The notes beneath the pieces are model-generated. The model was not told where the DNA came from. It did not search any database and saw nothing but the letters and a program-made list of their open reading frames with translations. Position numbers and translations under genes: made by a program. Shown here piece after piece: positions 25,194-35,140 of a stretch of DNA of 64,000 bases. Each line of letters starts with the position of its first letter. Position 1 is the first letter of the stretch. This stretch comes from Microvirga ossetica (GTDB lineage Bacteria > Pseudomonadota > Alphaproteobacteria > Rhizobiales > Beijerinckiaceae), in the NCBI RefSeq assembly GCF_002741015.1, contig NZ_CP016620.1, positions 496,001-560,000 of the forward strand, given 5' to 3'.

Positions 25194-26390
25194 TCAGCCA
25201 ACTGGCAGGCTGGTTGGCTTTGAGGACGGCTGCGCGGCAAGAAGGAACCCGAGAGAGCAGAGGAAGATGATCGTTCCAAAGGTGGCTGCCGCGCTCAGGA
25301 CAAGGGTGAACCCGCTCATCCCGTGAAGGAGCGCGATAAGTGGGACGGCCAGGCCACTCGTCGTGAACCCGAGGAAGTAACGAACACTGAATGCCTTGGC
25401 CCTGTATTGGGATGGGACGTAACGCGCGACCATCGCATCGTTGACGACAACCTGCCCGTAAATCGCCGCCATGGCCAGGACCAGACCAGCGAGCATCGGG
25501 ATTCCGCTGGTCACAGCCGCGAGCCCAAGTCCGAGCGGTTGCAGGATCGACAGCCCGACGAAGATCCTGGGCAGCGTAAACCTGTCGACCAGGCGTCCCA
25601 TCAGGAGCTGCGTCAGAGCCCCGAAGGCAAACACGAGCGTAGCCAGGGATCCGATCAGGATAAGCGGCAGGGAGGCCCCGGCACGCTCGTCGATGATCTT
25701 GGGAAGTGCGATCGTCGTGATGTTGAAGGTCATGCCGCCTGCCACGATCGCCGCTGCGAAGAGCAGGAAGAGCGTCATCGGGCGTACGACAGGGATCACG
25801 GCATGAGTGTTGCCGGATTTGCCATGACTGTCTCCATCACCGGGGACCAGGCGGACAAAGGCGATGCCGGCAAGGAGGCAAACAAGTCCGGGAAGAATGA
25901 AGGCAGCGCGCCAGCCGAGGCTTGCGGCCAGTAGGGCCGTAATTCCCGAGGCTAGGGCCGCACCGAGATTGCCCCACACCCCATTGATCCCGAGATCCCG
26001 TCCGAGTTGACTTGTGTGGCTTACCAGCATCGTCGAGCCGATCGGATGATAGATCGCGGAGAACACTCCGAGTACGAAGAGCCAGATGCCGAACATGACC
26101 GGCGAGCTCGCCGTCGACAGCCCCAAGCATGCGATCCCGCAGCCGCCGAAGAAGATCGCCAGCAGGTTCCGGCGTCCCATGCGATCCGCAAGCCAACCCA
26201 TCGGGAGCGAAAACAGGCCGAAGGCCACGAAGGCGCCCGTCGCGAGGCCGATGAGGCTGGCATAAGACAGTTGCCGCTCCGCCGCGATGGCGATCACGGC
26301 CGTCGGGTAGATCAGAAGGACGAAGTGATCGAGCGCATGCGCGATGTTGACGAAGGCAATGGTGCGGCGCGAAAGCAGGTCAGGCGACAT
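25194..26390 (-). CDS. MFS transporter
   Basis: A 398-residue, 12-helix major facilitator protein. The loop 2-3 motif is GWLADRMGRRNLLAI, followed by the helix-4 arginine-poor FVLGVFSAIYHPIGSTMLVS segment and WGNLGAALASGITALLAASL; a second motif-A copy reads LMGRLVDRFTLPRI. The YHPIG sequence is typical of the fosmidomycin-resistance-like and related small-solute MFS groups. Substrate unknown. It converges on the AbrB-family gene and precedes the matR gene on the same strand with an 81-bp gap. The ATG at 26390 begins MSPDLLSRR; an upstream TTG (26423) is less likely. Confidence 0.85.
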   Translation of the reverse strand: MSPDLLSRRTIAFVNIAHALDHFVLLIYPTAVIAIAAERQLSYASLIGLATGAFVAFGLFSLPMGWLADRMGRRNLLAIFFGGCGIACLGLSTASSPVMFGIWLFVLGVFSAIYHPIGSTMLVSHTSQLGRDLGINGVWGNLGAALASGITALLAASLGWRAAFILPGLVCLLAGIAFVRLVPGDGDSHGKSGNTHAVIPVVRPMTLFLLFAAAIVAGGMTFNITTIALPKIIDERAGASLPLILIGSLATLVFAFGALTQLLMGRLVDRFTLPRIFVGLSILQPLGLGLAAVTSGIPMLAGLVLAMAAIYGQVVVNDAMVARYVPSQYRAKAFSVRYFLGFTTSGLAVPLIALLHGMSGFTLVLSAAATFGTIIFLCSLGFLLAAQPSSKPTSLPVG

Positions 26391-26471
26391 CCTTGGAGTC
26401 CTTGTCAGTTTCGTGTGCAACACTCCGCGGCGGCTTGACCCTGCCGGAACTCGCTACAGGCGGACCGACGA

Positions 26472-27143
26472 CTAGGCCGCGCGATCAAAGCTCGCGATGA
26501 AGTCGGCGAGGCGTTCTCCCTGGATCAGGATGTGTTCCCGGAGGAGCCGCTCGGCGAGGGCGCTGTCCCCGGCACGGATCGCATCGACGATGCCTTGGTG
26601 CTCCGCCAGTGAGTTCGCCACGCGGCTGCGGGCCCGGAGCTGGAGCCTGCGATAGGGCTTGAGGCGGGCATGGAGCTGTTGCGCCTGCTCCGCTAGGAAC
26701 GCGTTCTGGCAGGCCTCGTAGATGACGTGGTGGAAGCGCTCGTTGGCATAGTAGTAGGCATCCGCGTTCTCCTGCGATGCCTCCCGGGCACAATCCTCAT
26801 GCGCCTTCTCGAGCTCCCGTTGCATGGGCTCGGTGATCCGACGGGCCGCCAAGGCCCCGCACATGCCCTCGAGGCCCGCCATCACCTCGAACCGCTCGAC
26901 GACGTCCTTGAAGCTCAGGGAGGCGACGAACGCACCCCGCCGTGCCTGTAACTCCACCAGTCCGGTCGAGGCAAGCTGCATCAGGGCTTCCCTGATCGGG
27001 GTGCGGGAAACCTCGAACCGAGCGGCCAGGCTCTGCTCGTCGAGCCGGTCTCCGGGGCGGAACTTGCCCGTAACAATGTCCTGCTCGAGGGCGTCGCGTA
27101 AGGCTTGAGCGCGTCTCATCGTACTCGTCCTGCTCGGAAACAT
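26472..27143 (-). CDS. matR: MatR-like GntR/FCD regulator of malonate genes
   Basis: A 223-residue regulator: winged helix at residues 12-75 (LRDALEQDIVTGKFRPGDRL; FEVSRTPIREALMQLASTGL; VELQARRGAFVASLS) and an FCD domain with conserved ligands in NERFHHVIYEA, LAEHQGIVDAI and LLREHILIQGE. It is divergent from the malonate operon matCAB, the arrangement described for MatR in rhizobia, and the 182-bp intergenic region contains CTTGTATACAAG, an FCD-type operator. The symbol is assigned from context and family. Malonate or malonyl-CoA is the expected effector. Confidence 0.82.
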   Translation of the reverse strand: MFPSRTSTMRRAQALRDALEQDIVTGKFRPGDRLDEQSLAARFEVSRTPIREALMQLASTGLVELQARRGAFVASLSFKDVVERFEVMAGLEGMCGALAARRITEPMQRELEKAHEDCAREASQENADAYYYANERFHHVIYEACQNAFLAEQAQQLHARLKPYRRLQLRARSRVANSLAEHQGIVDAIRAGDSALAERLLREHILIQGERLADFIASFDRAA

Positions 27144-27178
27144 CCTAGAACGGATATATATAATCTTTCAAGTCATTT

Positions 27179-27190
27179 CTTGTATACAAG
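27179..27190. promoter_or_regulatory. Perfect palindrome CTTGTATACAAG, probable MatR operator
   Basis: A 12-bp perfect palindrome between matR and matC with core TGTATACA, the half-site geometry used by many FCD-GntR regulators. TTGACA follows at 27195-27200 (possible -35 for matC), and a minus-strand TATATA run at 27154-27161 could be the matR -10. The location suggests control of both promoters and autoregulation. Confidence 0.65.
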
Positions 27191-27325
27191 ATAATTGACA
27201 TCAAATGCAAAGAGGCGCAAGAACTTGTTGCAAAGAAAACGAGGGATCCACCTGCGCAATCCCCGCGAGTGATCTGAGGACGCTCGTCCGCCCGACGCAG
27301 AGGAGGAAACCCAGGAGCGGGTGCC

Positions 27326-28708
27326 ATGTCACCACAGCTAATCTCGATCTACGCTCTCGTTGCGATGTTCGTGGTCGCCACGATCCTGCCGATCAACATG
27401 GGCGTGCTGGCCTTCGTCGGCGCCTTCCTGGTCGGAACCCTGGTGGCGGGCCAGACCACCAGCGCCATCATCGCCGGCTTTCCCGGTGGCCTGTTCCTGA
27501 CCCTGGTCGGCATCACTTTCCTCTTCGCCATCGCCCAGAACAACGGCACGATCGACTGGCTCGTCCGGTTGGCCGTTAAGGCTGTGCGGGGTCGGATTGC
27601 TGCGATCCCGTGGATCATGTTCGGGATTTCCGCGGTCTTGACGTCTGTCGGCGCGGTCAGTCCAGGCGCCGTGGCCATCATTGCCCCGGTCGCGCTCGGG
27701 TTCGCGTTAAAATACAGCATCTCTCCTTTGCTGATGGGTTTGATGGTCATCCATGGTGCGCAGGCCGGCGGCTTCTCGCCGATCAGCATCTACGGCGGCA
27801 TCACCAACCGGATCGTCGCGAAGGCCGGGCTTCCGCTGAGCGAGATCACGACCTTCCTGGCGAGCTTCGGCGTCAATCTCGCTGTCGCCGTCCTGCTCTT
27901 CCTCGCACTCGGGGGGCGCAAGCTCCTCCAGGCGAGGGATGCGGCGCCGGCTGCTGTCAACGTCCCTCCCGTTCAGATTGCGATGCCGCAATCAGGCCCG
28001 CAGATCTTCGGCGATTCCGAAGCCGAGGCCCTCAGCGAGGAGATCCGGCTCGAAACCGGACAGAAGCCAAGCCGCTCGATCATGGAGAGTTCAGTCGAGG
28101 AGTCGGCAACGCCCGAGGGCGGTCTGTACCAGATCGTTACGCTGCTTGGCCTTGTCGCTCTTGCAGTTCTGGTCCTGGCCTTCAATCTCGACATCGGCTT
28201 TGTCGCGATCACCATTGGCTTAGCCCTGTCTCTGATGGCGCCAACTCTGCAAAAGCGCGCGATGGGCCAGGTCGCATGGCCGGAGATCATGCTGATCACC
28301 GGCGTGAGCACCTACGTGGTCGTGCTCGAGAAGATGGGCACCATCTCCTTCGTCGGCGACAGCGTCGCGGGCCTGGCATCCCCGGTGCTGGCTGCCCTGC
28401 TCCTGTGCTTCATCGGCGCGGTCGTCTCTGCCTTCGCCTCCTCGACGGCGGTCCTTGGATCCCTCATCCCGCTCGCCGTTCCATTCCTGCAATCGGGAAC
28501 CGGCGTCAGCCCGATCGGCTTCATTGCCGCTATGGCTGTCGCGTCGACCATCGTCGATGTGAGCCCCTTCTCGACCAATGGTGCCCTTGTTTTGGCCAAT
28601 GCCCAGGGCGTTGACCGGGAGGCGTTCTTCCGCAAACTCCTGGCCTATGGCGCCGCCGTGACCGTGATCGCACCGGTCGTCGTCTGGCTCCTGTTCGTCG
28701 TGCTGTGA
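27326..28708 (+). CDS. matC: MatC malonate/dicarboxylate carrier
   Basis: A 460-residue membrane protein with 11-12 hydrophobic helices and the MatC N-terminal signature (ILPINMGVLAFVGAFLVGTL; GGLFLTLVGITFLFAIAQNN; SVGAVSPGAVAIIAPVALGF). The central hydrophilic loop (residues 215-265) is acidic. The second half has VVSAFASSTAVLGSLIPLAV and TIVDVSPFSTNGALVLANAQ, resembling the ion-transporter superfamily motifs. MatC imports malonate for the downstream decarboxylase and synthetase. The first gene of a matC-matA-matB operon; gap to matA is 13 bp. Confidence 0.9.
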   Translation: MSPQLISIYALVAMFVVATILPINMGVLAFVGAFLVGTLVAGQTTSAIIAGFPGGLFLTLVGITFLFAIAQNNGTIDWLVRLAVKAVRGRIAAIPWIMFGISAVLTSVGAVSPGAVAIIAPVALGFALKYSISPLLMGLMVIHGAQAGGFSPISIYGGITNRIVAKAGLPLSEITTFLASFGVNLAVAVLLFLALGGRKLLQARDAAPAAVNVPPVQIAMPQSGPQIFGDSEAEALSEEIRLETGQKPSRSIMESSVEESATPEGGLYQIVTLLGLVALAVLVLAFNLDIGFVAITIGLALSLMAPTLQKRAMGQVAWPEIMLITGVSTYVVVLEKMGTISFVGDSVAGLASPVLAALLLCFIGAVVSAFASSTAVLGSLIPLAVPFLQSGTGVSPIGFIAAMAVASTIVDVSPFSTNGALVLANAQGVDREAFFRKLLAYGAAVTVIAPVVVWLLFVVL

Positions 28709-28721
28709 GGCTAATCGTCTG

Positions 28722-30137
28722 ATGTGGATGAAGGAGATGAACGTGAAGCTGACCCGATCGTTGGTTGGACTGGAGGCGGCGCCTGCATTCCTGAGCGACC
28801 TGATAGACACGCTGACCGAACGGGGGCGCTCCCTGCTCGGCCAGAAAGCGGGGCAGGAGATCGTCGCCAAGGACGCTCTGCCGGCCGTGGGTGAGATGCT
28901 GATCTCCCGCAGGGGCGAGGCTTCGGGTGTAGCACTCGCACAGACCTTGTTGGCCACCTACATGGCAGCGGATCCGGCCGATCGTCTGGCCTTCCTCCAG
29001 GCCCTCGCCGACCGCTTCGGACCCGATCGCCGCCGCATCGAGCTCGCCATCGAGGCCGTGCGTCAGGATCAGGGGACGGATGCCCTTGAGAGCCTGCATG
29101 CCGCGGCGGAACCCAGGCGGCAGGAGCTGATCCGGCGCCTCAACCTGGCTCCCGGTGGCACCTCGGCCTTGGTGCGCATGCGCGAGGAGTTGCTTGAGTT
29201 CCTGCCCAAGCACCCGGAATTGAAATGCGTCGATGCGGACTTCTCCCATCTGCTCTCGTCCTGGTTCAATCGGGGGTTTCTGGTGCTGCGGCCGATCGAC
29301 TGGACCACGCCTGCCAACATCCTGGAGAAGATCATCCGCTATGAGGCGGTGCATGCGATCCAGAACTGGGACGACCTGCGCAATCGCCTCCAGCCGGAGG
29401 ACCGCCGCTGCTACGGCTTCTTCCATCCGCAACTCGTCGACGAGCCGCTGATCTTCGTCGAGGTCGCCCTGACCAAGGAGATCCCCGGCGCGATCGGTCC
29501 ACTGCTCGACCTGGGCCGCATCCCGATTGCCGCGTCTGAGGCGACGACCGCCGTGTTCTACTCGATCTCAAACACCCAGAAGGGCCTGGGCGGAGTTTCC
29601 TTCGGCAACTTCCTGATCAAGCAGGTGGTCGAGAACCTCAAGCGTGAACTGCCAAACCTGAAAATGTTCGTGACACTCTCGCCCGTCCCGGGCTTCGCAC
29701 GCTGGCTGGAACGCGAACGCAAGACCGAGCAGTCCGCGTGTCTCGATGCTGCATCGAAAGAGACCCTCGGCGTCCTCGATCAGCCAGCCTGGAGCGACGA
29801 TCCGGAGAAGGTGGAGAATGTTCGCGACGTCCTTCTCGCTGCTGCGGCTTACTACTTCCTGAAGGCCAAGGATTCCAAGGGTCGCCCCATCGACCCGGTC
29901 GCCCGCTTCCATCTCGGCAACGGGGCACGGCTCGAGCGCCTGAACTTCCTCGGCAACGTGTCAGCGAAGGGCCTGAACCAGTCCCATGGCCTGATGGTGA
30001 ACTACCTCTATGCCCTCGATGAGATCGAGAAGAACCATGAAGCCTTCGCCGAGAAGGGCGTAGTCGCTGCGTCGCCTGCTGTCCGCAAGGCGTTGCGGAC
30101 TGATCTGCCTTCCCGCGATTTGGTGCCCAACCCATGA
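28722..30137 (+). CDS. matA: Malonyl-CoA decarboxylase
   Basis: A 471-residue enzyme with the helical N-terminal domain and the GNAT-fold catalytic domain of malonyl-CoA decarboxylases. Landmarks are FFHPQLVDEPLIFVEVALTK, YSISNTQKGLGGVSFGNFLI, LKMFVTLSPVPGFARWLE and HLGNGARLERLNFLGNVSAK, which cover the substrate pocket and the catalytic Ser/His positions described for the family. It converts malonyl-CoA to acetyl-CoA and CO2. The stop overlaps the next start region (ATGA at 30134-30137). The ATG at 28722 is used; other in-frame ATGs at 28728 and 28737 are possible. Confidence 0.95.
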   Translation: MWMKEMNVKLTRSLVGLEAAPAFLSDLIDTLTERGRSLLGQKAGQEIVAKDALPAVGEMLISRRGEASGVALAQTLLATYMAADPADRLAFLQALADRFGPDRRRIELAIEAVRQDQGTDALESLHAAAEPRRQELIRRLNLAPGGTSALVRMREELLEFLPKHPELKCVDADFSHLLSSWFNRGFLVLRPIDWTTPANILEKIIRYEAVHAIQNWDDLRNRLQPEDRRCYGFFHPQLVDEPLIFVEVALTKEIPGAIGPLLDLGRIPIAASEATTAVFYSISNTQKGLGGVSFGNFLIKQVVENLKRELPNLKMFVTLSPVPGFARWLERERKTEQSACLDAASKETLGVLDQPAWSDDPEKVENVRDVLLAAAAYYFLKAKDSKGRPIDPVARFHLGNGARLERLNFLGNVSAKGLNQSHGLMVNYLYALDEIEKNHEAFAEKGVVAASPAVRKALRTDLPSRDLVPNP

Positions 30138-30199
30138 CCGCAACGTTTCCACTCAGTATGTCCGGGTCGATCATCGACCCTCGCTTCGGAGCCATTGCC

Positions 30200-31729
30200 A
30201 TGAACGCCAACCTGTTCGATCGGCTCGAACGCTCGATTGCCGACCTCACCAGCACTGCCATCACCACACCAGCCGGGGAAACCGTCAGCTACGCCGACCT
30301 GATCGCCCTGTCGGGCCGGCTGGCCAACGTGCTCGCCGCCCGCGGGGTCAAACCCGGTGACCGGGTCGCGGTCCAAGTTGAGAAGTCGGTACCGGCCCTG
30401 GTCCTGTATCTGGCCACCGTCCGGGCGGGCGCTGTCTATCTCCCGCTCAACACCGCCTATACCCTCGCGGAGCTGGAGTACTTCATTGGCGACGCGGAGC
30501 CTTCACTGGTGGTCTGCGATCCGGGCAAGCGGGACGGGGTCATTCAGCTCGCCGCAAAGGTGGAAGCATCCGTCGAAACGCTCGACGCCAAAGGGCAGGG
30601 ATCCCTCACGGAAGCCGCAGCCAATGCCGCAGACGATTTCGAGACGGTGGAGAGGGCGGGCGATGACCTGGCCGCGATCCTTTATACCTCGGGCACGACC
30701 GGCCGCTCCAAGGGCGCCATGCTGACCCACGACAACCTCGTCTCCAATGCCCTGACCCTGAAGGACGTGTGGCGCTTCACGGCCGATGACGTGCTGATCC
30801 ATGCCTTGCCGATCTACCACACCCACGGGCTGTTCGTGGCGAGCAACGTCACTCTGTTCTCGGGTGCTTCGATGATCTTCCTGGCGAAGTTCGACGCCGA
30901 CGAGATCCTCGGACTGATGGCCCGGGCCACGGCCCTGATGGGGGTGCCGACCTTCTACGTGCGCCTGTTGCAGCATCCTGGTCTCACCAAGGAGGCGACA
31001 TCCGGCATGCGGCTGTTCGTGTCGGGCTCCGCTCCCCTGCTGGCCGAAACCCACCGCGAGTGGAGCGCCCGCACCGGCCACGCCATCCTTGAGCGCTACG
31101 GCATGACCGAGACGAACATGAACACCTCCAATCCCTATGACGGCGACCGGGTGCCCGGCGCCGTCGGCCTGCCGCTGCCCGGCGTGTCGGCCCGCATCAC
31201 CAACCCGGATACCGGCGAGGAACTGGCGACGAACGAGATCGGCATGATCGAGGTGAAGGGCCCGAACGTCTTCAAAGGCTACTGGCGCATGCCGGAGAAG
31301 ACGGCTGCCGAGTTCCGCCCAGATGGCTTCTTCATCACGGGCGACCTCGGCAAGATCGACGAGCATGGCTACGTGCACATCCTCGGACGCGGCAAGGATC
31401 TTGTGATCACCGGCGGCTTCAATGTCTACCCGAAGGAGATCGAGGACGAGATCGATGCCATCCCCGGGGTGTTCGAGAGTGCGGTGATCGGCGTGCCGCA
31501 CAGGGACTTCGGCGAGGGGGTGACGGCAGTCATCGTCCGCTCCAAGGAGGCAGAGGTCGACGAGAAGTCCATCCTGGCGGTGCTTGAGGGCCGCCTGGCA
31601 AAGTTCAAGCAGCCCAAGCGTGTGGTCTTTGTCGATGATCTGCCGCGCAACACCATGGGCAAGGTGCAGAAGAACGTGCTGCGTGAGACGTTCTCCGACC
31701 TCTATGTGGGACCGGCACGCTCCTCATAG
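30200..31729 (+). CDS. matB: Malonyl-CoA synthetase
   Basis: A 509-residue ANL-superfamily enzyme. Core motifs are the P-loop ILYTSGTTGRSKGAMLTHDN, the YGMTETNMNT motif after LERYG, the TGDLGKIDEHGYVHILGRGK hinge and the C-terminal catalytic Lys in PRNTMGKVQKN. The arginine/serine pattern (LPIYHTHGLFVASNV) is typical of MatB-type malonate ligases. It makes malonyl-CoA from malonate, CoA and ATP, feeding MatA. An in-frame ATG at 30134 overlaps the matA stop and is possible for coupling, but family similarity starts at NANLFDRLERS (ATG 30200). The last gene of the operon. Confidence 0.95.
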   Translation: MNANLFDRLERSIADLTSTAITTPAGETVSYADLIALSGRLANVLAARGVKPGDRVAVQVEKSVPALVLYLATVRAGAVYLPLNTAYTLAELEYFIGDAEPSLVVCDPGKRDGVIQLAAKVEASVETLDAKGQGSLTEAAANAADDFETVERAGDDLAAILYTSGTTGRSKGAMLTHDNLVSNALTLKDVWRFTADDVLIHALPIYHTHGLFVASNVTLFSGASMIFLAKFDADEILGLMARATALMGVPTFYVRLLQHPGLTKEATSGMRLFVSGSAPLLAETHREWSARTGHAILERYGMTETNMNTSNPYDGDRVPGAVGLPLPGVSARITNPDTGEELATNEIGMIEVKGPNVFKGYWRMPEKTAAEFRPDGFFITGDLGKIDEHGYVHILGRGKDLVITGGFNVYPKEIEDEIDAIPGVFESAVIGVPHRDFGEGVTAVIVRSKEAEVDEKSILAVLEGRLAKFKQPKRVVFVDDLPRNTMGKVQKNVLRETFSDLYVGPARSS

Positions 31730-31889
31730 GCGGACGTGTCGAGAAACTTCGCGTAGGGTTTGAATGGTCTCATCGCTCGGAAAGAATACCGCGTGTCTGA
31801 GCGGAAGAATGGTGAGCCTGGACTGTTTCAGTGGCTGTGGGAGTTGGGCCGCTCAGACGAATAGGTTCAAGCACGCAAGGGAGATGTCG

Positions 31890-32471
31890 ATGAGAATTGT
31901 CCTGTTGGGGCCAGCGGGGGCTGGGAAGGGAACGCAGGCAGCGAGGCTGGCCGAACTGTTAGGGATTCCGCCGTTGTCGACGGGCGACATGCTTCGCGCT
32001 GCCGTCCTCGCTGGCACTCCGGTGGGTCTGAAGGCCAAGGAAGCGATGGACCGCGGCGATCTGGTGTCGGATGAGATGGTCGTTGAGATCATCTCGGACC
32101 GGATCGGGAAACCTGATGCCAGGCGGGGCTTCATCCTCGACGGGTTTCCCCGCACGGTTGTACAGGCCGGGGCGCTCGATGCCTTGCTGGCAGGAAGCGG
32201 CCTCGCCCTCGATGCGGTCATCGAATTCAAGGTGGACGAGGCTGCTCTCCTGGCCCGGATAATGGGACGTGCGCGGGAAGCAGAGGCTGAGGGCATGCCC
32301 ACTCGGAACGACGACAATGCCGAGATCTTCCGGACCCGGTTCGACGCCTATCGGAGGCAGTGCGTACCCCTGTCGGCTTACTATGCGGACAAAGGTTACT
32401 TGAGGGTCGTCGACGGCTTGCTGCCAAGGGATGATGTAACTCGGCAGCTTCTCCCGTTCCTCAACTGCTAG
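31890..32471 (+). CDS. adk: Adenylate kinase, short-lid form
   Basis: A 193-residue kinase: P-loop [23 protein letters not shown]-binding [38 protein letters not shown] and the short lid region [20 protein letters not shown], typical of the alphaproteobacterial enzyme without the 27-residue zinc lid. It interconverts ATP, AMP and ADP. The location after matB, away from a ribosomal-protein/secY operon, suggests it is a second copy. The ATG at 31890 has AGGGAG with correct spacing; an ATG at 31884 is too close. Confidence 0.9.
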   Translation: MRIVLLGPAGAGKGTQAARLAELLGIPPLSTGDMLRAAVLAGTPVGLKAKEAMDRGDLVSDEMVVEIISDRIGKPDARRGFILDGFPRTVVQAGALDALLAGSGLALDAVIEFKVDEAALLARIMGRAREAEAEGMPTRNDDNAEIFRTRFDAYRRQCVPLSAYYADKGYLRVVDGLLPRDDVTRQLLPFLNC

Positions 32472-33559
32472 AGTCCCACGTCGGCAAATCTGCGAATGGG
32501 ACGATGCCGCACGCGGCAGCTCCGGTATCTTGGTCTCGACCGGGGCAAAATGAATCCGAGCGAGGGTCGCGCGACCATGTGCCGGCTGCATGACAAACAT
32601 GCAGCCTTCACTGTTTTTAACCAACGGGTATAGGACCATATGGAGGTTAGGAAACGCTCAGGGATCACATCTTTCCAGTAAGGAGTTCGTTCCTTGACGA
32701 TCATCGCCCTAATCGGTCATTCGTTGACCAATCTACGACGCAAGTCGGCCCAGCTCAGCCGACAGAAGGATCTCTCCCGTCGTACCGGGCGCTACGGCTT
32801 CTGGACGCCTTTGATCAAGGCTCGCTTGGCGGAGGCAGACGTGCTGATCAGCGGGTATGTTCCGCGCCCGAATAGTACAGCCGCCGGCGAGCCTGTGCGC
32901 CAATTCGGAAACTGGGCATTCCACCGCTGACCCACGTTTCGTTGGAACCGCTTGAAAGGCGGCGATTCGATCTTGGAACGCCGTTGATGGTCTTGTGGTC
33001 CGATTGGCTGCCCCGTGTAATGCTCAGGTCTGATCCTTGGGCTACGCATGCGTTCCGTCAGTGAAACTTTGCGTCTTCAGTCAGGACCTCGGCTGGTTCG
33101 TCGATCCACTGCATGACCCGGACGATCTGACCATATTCCAGGCGGCCGATCAAAATGTCGGCCAGTATGCCTGAGTGAAGCTACCTGGTCAGCCTCTACA
33201 CGACCGCGCAGGTATCCTGAATGTAATAGGAACTTTCAGGAGGCCTGGGCAGCGAACCGGGCATCCACTGACTGCGTCAAGGCGAACGGTGAAATCCTAA
33301 AGGTCGTGCTCAGACAGATGCCTGTCCTGAACCATGTAAACCCGCTCTGATCCGATTGCCTCAATTAAGCTATCCACATCCGGCATCCACGAATCCGGCT
33401 AGCTGTGAGCAAGGGCACGATTCGCTTGCTTCCAGGAGAAGTAAGGTCTGGTTATGGCACGGGGCCGACCTTAGAGTTAATTCCGCAATTGGGCTGCGAG
33501 GCGACCTTCATGTGACCTCGCTTGAGGGCTTAGGTTGACCCAATCCGTCCACACGGCCC
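32472..33559. other. Gene-poor interval of 1.1 kb
   Basis: No gene can be supported here. Open frames at 32468-32704 (minus) and 32694-32930 (plus, TTG start) have no recognisable family. A minus-strand stretch near 33060-33180 (containing LADILIGRLEYGQIVRVMQW) looks protein-like but has no start codon, and may be a remnant. The interval ends at the IS701 left repeat, just after one copy of a dispersed repeat (33440-33530). Confidence 0.45.
33440..33530 (+). repeat. Dispersed repeat, copy 1
   Basis: Contains TGGCACGGGGCCGACCTTAG, a short gap, TTCCGCAA and a second ...GGCGACCTT. The same arrangement recurs at 37190 and, more diverged, at 57296. It reads like the rhizobial intergenic sequence family built on alternating 'tggcac.g.agccgac' and 'ttccgc' units. 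No function is known. Confidence 0.55.
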
Positions 33560-34994
33560 AGCACTACTTTGGCAGGTATGAGGAACCGGGCGAGCTCAGA
33601 AGATTTCTCCCGCTGAGAGATCCTGGTTGGAGGTGAGTCATGAGCACCTCGATTGCTTGGGAACACGAACTTCAGTCCTGGCTTGAACCCTTCCTCAAAC
33701 CTCTTCGTCACCCGGCACGCTGGCGCATGTGCCCACTCTATGTGGCCGGGTTGATCGGCCCCGGTGAGCGCAAGAGCCTGCAGCCAATGGCCGCCCGGGT
33801 GGCTCCGGCCGACTATGACCAACTGCATCACTTCGTGGCGGTGGGCCCTTGGGACGAGGCGCCGCTGAAAGCTGAACTCCTGGCCCAGGCCAACCGGCTT
33901 GTCGGCGGGCCTGACGCTATCCTGGTGATCGACGACACGGCCCTGCCCAAGAAGGGCACGCAGTCTGTCGGCGTGTCCTCGCAATATGCCGGAGCTCTGG
34001 GCAAGAAGACGAACTGCCAGAGCTTGGTCTCGCTCACCCTTGCCAAGGGTGAAGTGCCGATCCCAATCGTCTTACGGCTGTTTCTGCCCGACACCTGGAT
34101 CGCGGATCCGGAGCGCTTGCAGCACGCGGGTGTTCCCGAAGCCTTCTGGGTGGAGCGCTCGAAGCCGGAGATGGCGCTGGAGGAACTCCAGCAGGTGATG
34201 CAGGCGGGTGTGAGCTTTGGGGCGGTTCTGGCCGATGCCGGCTACGGCATCAGTGCTCCGTTCCGGCAGGGCTTGTCAGCGCTCGGCTTGGCATGGGCGG
34301 TGGGCATTCCCCGCATTCAGAAGGTGTATCCTGCAGACGTGCGGTTAGTCCTGCCACCCGTCACCCGTGGAGGGCCGCGCAAGACGCTTGTACCGGACGA
34401 GGATTCTATTGCGGCCGAAGCCCAGCTGGCGAAGAGCTCATGGCAGCGGATCACCTGGCGACGCGGCACCAAGGGGCCGCTGCGGGCGAAGTTCGCGGCC
34501 GTGCGCGTGCGGGTGGCCGATGGGCCCGAGGTGCGTCTGCAGGGGCGTACCGGCCAGCATCTGCCCGGCGACGAGGTCTGGCTGGTGGGCGAGCACCGCT
34601 CGTCGGGCGAGCGCAAGTACTATCTGTCCAACCTACCGCCCGACACAAAGTTGAAGCAGCTGGCCTCGCTCATCAAGGCGCGCTGGGTGTGCGAGCAGGC
34701 GCATCAGCAACTCAAGGAAGAACTTGGGCTCGATCACTTCGAGGGCCGCTCGTGGCGGGGCTTGCATCGGCATGCCCTGCTGACGCTGATTGCGTATTTG
34801 TTCTTGCAGCATCTGCGCTTGCGCGCCGCTAAGCGGGAAAAAAAGAAGATCCAGCGGGCCACCGCCACAACCGACGCTGCCGGCTGTTCGGCGCATGCTG
34901 CTTGATCATATGGCGTATGCCATGCGCTTGCGATGTCCGATCTGCCGGGCCCACTTCACCCTTGGATCACTGATGAAAATGCCAAAGTAGTGCT
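33560..34994 (+). mobile_element. IS701-family insertion sequence, complete
   Basis: Bounded by perfect 15-bp inverted repeats AGCACTACTTTGGCA (33560-33574) and TGCCAAAGTAGTGCT (34980-34994). One long transposase gene lies inside. No target duplication can be seen next to the repeats (GCCC on the left, AGGC on the right), so either the ends extend differently or the flanks have rearranged. Confidence 0.85.
33640..34905 (+). CDS. IS701-family transposase
   Basis: A 421-residue DDE transposase of the IS701 type: RMCPLYVAGLIGPGERKSLQ, AILVIDDTALPKKGTQSVGV (first Asp), FGAVLADAGYG (second Asp), KARWVCEQAHQQLKEELGLD (Glu region) and HRHALLTLIAYLFLQHLRL. A strong RBS (GGAGGTGAGTC) precedes the ATG. 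No frameshift is visible, so the element may be active. Confidence 0.95.
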   Translation: MSTSIAWEHELQSWLEPFLKPLRHPARWRMCPLYVAGLIGPGERKSLQPMAARVAPADYDQLHHFVAVGPWDEAPLKAELLAQANRLVGGPDAILVIDDTALPKKGTQSVGVSSQYAGALGKKTNCQSLVSLTLAKGEVPIPIVLRLFLPDTWIADPERLQHAGVPEAFWVERSKPEMALEELQQVMQAGVSFGAVLADAGYGISAPFRQGLSALGLAWAVGIPRIQKVYPADVRLVLPPVTRGGPRKTLVPDEDSIAAEAQLAKSSWQRITWRRGTKGPLRAKFAAVRVRVADGPEVRLQGRTGQHLPGDEVWLVGEHRSSGERKYYLSNLPPDTKLKQLASLIKARWVCEQAHQQLKEELGLDHFEGRSWRGLHRHALLTLIAYLFLQHLRLRAAKREKKKIQRATATTDAAGCSAHAA

Positions 34995-35140
34995 AGGCAT
35001 CCGAGATAACCTGGCGAGCTGACATTTCTGATAGATGTGGCGCTGTGGTCAGGCTTGATTCTGACTGAGATTTCGGTGGACACGTTTCCTCATTCATTGG
35101 GCGTCAGGCGGCCCTCGAGCCCGCCCGAATGTGTGTCTCC

